Shown here: piece after piece, positions 60,379 to 64,000 of the stretch
Layout of the letters: every line of letters begins with the position of its first letter
How positions within the stretch are numbered: the first letter of the stretch is position 1
Source: Podocnemis expansa
Taxonomy: Eukaryota > Chordata > Testudines > Podocnemididae
Direction of reading: 5' to 3'
Assembly: GCA_007922195.1 (NCBI GenBank)
Contig: ML681995.1
Coordinates: forward strand, 18,252,414 to 18,316,413
DNA: 64,000 nt
Made by a program: the position numbers and the translations under genes
Notes under the pieces: model-generated
What the model saw: the letters and a program-made list of their open reading frames with translations, nothing else
Databases searched by the model: none
What the model was told of the DNA's origin: nothing

Positions 60379-63082
60379 TCAAGCTCCGTCTTCCTTGGAG
60401 CACCCTTTCAAGTAGTTGAAGGTTGCTATCAAATCCCCCCTCAATCTTCTCTTCTGCAGACTAAATAAGCCTAATGCTTTCAGTCTTTCCTCATAGGGCT
60501 TGTGCTCCAGCCCTTTAATCATTTTGGTTGCCCTCCTCTGAACTCTCTCTAGCATGTCCCTGTCCTTTTTGTAGTGGGGAGCCCAAACTGAACACAGTAT
60601 TCTAGATGTGGCTTCACCAGTGCAGAATAGAGGGGAATGATCACATCCTTCGATCTGCTGGTAACACCTCTTTTGATGCAGCCCAGTATGCCATTGGCCT
60701 TTTTGGCAGCAAGAGCACACTGCTGACTCATATGCAGCTTCCCATCCACCATGACCCCCAGGTCCTTTTCTACACTGCTGCTACTTAGCTGAATGTTCCC
60801 CAGCCTGTAGCAGTGCATGGGGTTTTTCCATCCCAAGTGCAGGATTTTACACTTGTCCTTATTGAACCTCATAAGATTTCTATTGGCCCACTGCTCCAAT
60901 TTATCTAGGTCTCCCTGAATCCTGTCCTTGCCCTCCAACGTGCCTACTGTTCCCCCCAGCTTGGTGTCATCCGCAAACTTACTGAGAGTGCAGTCTATTC
61001 CATCATCCAGATCACTGATGAAAACGTTGAACAGAACCGGCCCCAGGACTGACCTCTGGGGCACACCACTCATTACTGGTTGCCAAGTAGACATAGAGCC
61101 ATTGATTCCTACATGCTGAAACTGTTGATCTAGCCAGTTTTCTATCCACCCTATAGTCCACCTATCCAACCCATTCTTCCTTTATTTGCCAATGAGAATG
61201 CTGTGGGAAACTGTATCAAAAGCCTTGCTAAAATCAAGGTATAGCACATCAATGGTGCTTCCTGCATCCAGAAAACCAGTCATCTGATCACAGAAGGAAA
61301 TAAGATTGGTCAGGCATGATTTACCCTTGGTAAATCCATGCTGACTGTTCCTGATCACTCTATTTTCCTCTAAGTGTTTGAGGATGGATTCTTTAAGAAT
61401 CTGCTCCATAATTTTTCCAGGGATTGAGGTGAGGCTGACAGGTCTGTAATTCCCCGGATCCTCCTTTTTCCCTTTCTTGAAAATAGGTACTATATTTGCT
61501 TTTTCCCAATCCTCTGGCACCTCCCCCATTCTCCATGAGTTTTGAAAGATAATGGCCAGCGGTGCTGCTATCTCATCGGCCAATTCCCTTAGCACTCTTG
61601 GATGCAGTTCGTCTGGCCCCATGGACTTGTGCACATCCAGCTTCTTTAAGCAGTCCCTAACCTGACCTTCCATCACCAAGTGCCTCTCTTCTTCTCTCCC
61701 ATCTGCCATACCCATGGTAGTGGGCTGGGAGCTGACCCTGCCTGTGAAAACTGAAGCAAAAAACGCATTGAGCACTTCAGCTTTTCCTTCATCCTCTGTC
61801 ACAAGGATGCCTGCCCCATTCAGCAAGGGACCTACACCATCCCTGATCCTCTTCTTGTTATTAACATACTTGTAGAACCCCTTCTTGGTATCCTTTACAT
61901 CCCTCGCTAGCCGCAGCTCCATTTGTCCTTTGGCCTTTCTGATTTTATCCCTGCAGTCCCTAGCAATATCTTTATATGCCTCCTTGGTCATCTGACCAAG
62001 CTTCCACTTCCTGTAAGCTTCCTTTTTATGTTTAAGCTCAGAGCAGAGTTCCCTGCTAAGCCATTCTGGCTGCCTCACATGTTTGTTCTTTCTCCTAACT
62101 GGAATGGCAACTTCCTGTGCCCTTAGCAGGGTTTCTTTAAAATATAACCAACTCTCTTGGACTCCTTTTCCCTTTAGATGAGCCTCCCAAGGGATCCTGC
62201 CCATCAGTTCCTTGAGGGAGCCAAAATCTGCTTTTTTGAAGTCCAGGGTTTGTGTTTTGCTTCTTTCCTTCCTTCCTTTAATCAGCATCCTGAACTCAAC
62301 CATGTCATGGTCACTACTGCCTAGCTTGCCGTTTACCTGTACCTCCCTGATCAATTCTTCCCTGTTTGTGAGCAGCAGGTCGAGAAGTGCAAGGCCCCTA
62401 ATTGGTTCCTCCAGCATTTGTACCAGAAAGTTGTCCCCAACACTCTCTAAAAACTTCCTGGATTGCCCATGCACTGCTGTATTGGCCTCCCAGCAGATGT
62501 CAGGGTAATTGAAGTCCCCCATCAGCACCAGGGCCTGTGATCTAGAAGCTTCCACTAGTTGTCCATAGAACACCTCATCCACCTCCTGCTTCTGGTCTGG
62601 TGGTCTATAGCAGACCCCCACCACAACATCCCCCTTGTTGCATTCCCCTCTCAATGTAACCCACAGACTTTCCACAGGCACGCTTCCACTTCCATAATGG
62701 AGCTCTGAGCAGTCATAGAGCTCTTTTACATATAACGCTACTCCTCCCCCTCTTCTTCCCTGAACAGTTTATACCCATCCATGGCAGAGCTCCAGTCATG
62801 CAGATTATCCCACCACAACTCCGTTATTCCTATGATATCATAGGTCCTTGTCTGTACTAGTATTACGAATTCTTCTTGCTTATTTCCCAGGCTCCTCGCA
62901 TTAGTGTATAGGCACCTAAGATACCCGGCCAATTTCCCTACTTTGTCATTTTGATTTTCAATTCTATTACATATACCTCCTTGCATTTTTTCTAGGAGTT
63001 GTCCTCCCCGACTCTCGTCACATATTGGGGCTTCAGTGGAACATTTAAGACAATTATTTGACCCCCCCCCCCCATGTTCCAA
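60379..63082 (-). pseudogene. CR1 ORF2 (endonuclease-reverse transcriptase), broken
   Basis: The first segment (63082-62738) carries the N-terminal apurinic-type endonuclease (LYTNARSLGNK, IIGITELWWD). The second (about 62735-61182) continues the endonuclease with GDFNYPDICW and SSDHDMVEF, then reverse transcriptase with YRPVSLTS and LDFSKAFDTVSH. The third (below 61182) has GVPQ, the catalytic FADDTKLG (FADD at 60977-60966) and the thumb region. The protein would nick target DNA and copy the RNA in place. Breaks: a frameshift near 62740, an in-frame TAA at 61184-61182 just after the LDFSKAFD block, and a frameshift near 60580. Most catalytic residues are retained, so the copy is recent but inactive as it stands. 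Confidence 0.88.
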
Positions 63083-63200
63083 CTACCTTCTCTTCTATTC
63101 CTGGTGTTACAGTCCCAGCAACCCCCAAGTTCCATCCCTTCCCCCAGATCTCCCATATTCTCACTTACCTGGGGGCTTTGGTCTCCTTCCCCCGTTGAAC

Positions 63201-63940
63201 CTAGTTTAAAGCCCTCCTCACTAGGTCAGCCAGTCTGTGCCCAAATATACTCTTCCCCTTCCTGAACAGGTGAAGGCCATCTCTGCCTATCAATCCTCTG
63301 TCCTGAAACTGGACTCCATGGTCAAGGAAGCCAAATCCCTCCTGACCACACCATCTTCGCAGCCAGGCATTCACCTTTAGGATGCATCTGTCTCTCCTCA
63401 GGCCTCTAGCCTTGACTGGAAGGATCGAGGAGAGCACCACCTGTGCTCCAAACTCCTTCACCCTCGCTCCCAGAGCCTTGAAGTCACCCTTGATCTGCTG
63501 AGGATCACCTCTCGCAGTATCATGGGTACCCACATGGATAAGAAGCATGGGGTAGTAGTCTGGAGGGGCAGATGATTTTTGACAATCCCTCCATAACATC
63601 TCGGATATGGGCACATGGCAGGCTACATACCTCCCTAGAGGCCTTGTCAGTGCGACAGATGGGTGCCTCCGTTCCTCTCAGGAGTGAGTCCCCAATTACC
63701 ACAACCCTATGTTTCCTCTTAGGTGAGATGGCTGTGATCTCCCCAGCCTCTGGGGTGCATCTCCTCTACCTCCTGCACTGTCTCTAGTACCGCGTAACAG
63801 TTCCTCACCACAATGGATGGTGGGATGTGAGCAGGCGTGGAGCACTGTCTACTGCCAGAGGTGACCAGCTGCCACTGTCCTCCCTCTGCCATAGGCATCC
63901 CATCCCTTTCCAGATCTGTGGCAGTAGCCCTTGGCACTGG
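63201..63940 (-). pseudogene. CR1 ORF1 with SGNH-hydrolase-like domain, broken
   Basis: Shows a GDSLLRG nucleophile block (about 63695-63671), a HVGTHD block (about 63530), and an SGNH block-V-like DGLHLF (about 63281-63264). This order matches the esterase/SGNH domain known in ORF1 of CR1 and related LINEs. The frame shifts near 63600 and again near 63710. The N-terminal part continues beyond the recognisable region, and its start is not identified. It ends about 120 bases upstream of ORF2. Confidence 0.75.
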
Positions 63941-64000
63941 GATAGGGACCTCCTCCTTGCAGGTCTCATTGTGGACACTGTCAAGGAACTTTTCCAGGGC

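Larger units (their letters stand above)
54468..64000 (-). other. SNX30: SNX30 intron (continues beyond window)
   Basis: No upstream SNX30 exon was recognised. Apart from the elements listed separately, the sequence is non-coding. A MIR-like fragment (CAGTTTCCCATTCTACAG) lies at about 57245-57310, and an 11-base C run at 58726-58736. Confidence 0.7.
60097..64000 (-). mobile_element. CR1 non-LTR retrotransposon, nearly full length
   Basis: The 3' end lies at about 60097 with the typical TAGGATTCTATGATTCTA octamer-like tail and CATCTAGTCCAACTCCCTGC. It extends at least 3.9 kb on the - strand and runs off the right edge. It contains ORF1 with an SGNH-hydrolase-like domain and ORF2 with endonuclease and reverse transcriptase, both broken. 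It is much younger than the other two CR1 copies in the window. Confidence 0.93.

Overview
The window is vertebrate nuclear DNA, almost certainly from a sauropsid. The evidence is GT-AG spliced exons, CR1 LINEs (one nearly full length), MIR and L2-like relics, many hAT and MITE elements, and a family of foldback repeats that I associate with turtle and crocodilian genomes. I lean crocodilian over turtle, but the sequence alone does not settle it.

There are two confident genes, arranged tail to tail. SLC46A2 (thymic stromal cotransporter, an MFS membrane protein) lies complete on the + strand: four coding exons at 32802-33867, 36100-36183, 38720-38876 and 41260-41317, encoding 454 residues with matching phases and consensus splice sites. 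On the - strand the last two coding exons of SNX30 (sorting nexin, BAR-domain C-terminus) lie at 54315-54467 and 49492-49551. They are followed by a repeat-poor 6.1 kb stretch that is probably the SNX30 3' UTR, ending near an AATAAA at 43398-43403. The human 9q32 locus has the same SNX30/SLC46A2 convergent order.

Layout: 1-32.4 kb is intergenic and repeat-rich, with one weak candidate terminal exon of unknown identity (8993-9085). 32.4-42.6 kb is SLC46A2, whose introns hold a hAT, a MITE cluster and a foldback element. 42.6-43.4 kb is a short spacer. 43.4-49.5 kb is the SNX30 3' UTR. 49.5-64 kb is SNX30 intron, containing an old CR1 interrupted by a hAT, a MIR, a hAT nested within a hAT, a minisatellite-bearing repeat, and a nearly full-length but broken CR1 running off the right edge. 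That CR1 keeps a recognisable SGNH-hydrolase-like ORF1 and an endonuclease/reverse-transcriptase ORF2.

I found no CRISPR array, prokaryotic operon, tRNA, rRNA or provirus. The most unusual signal is a family of palindromic repeats whose stem sequence resembles a degenerate hammerhead-ribozyme core, as known from Penelope-like elements. Several transposons can be delimited to the base by target-site duplications.
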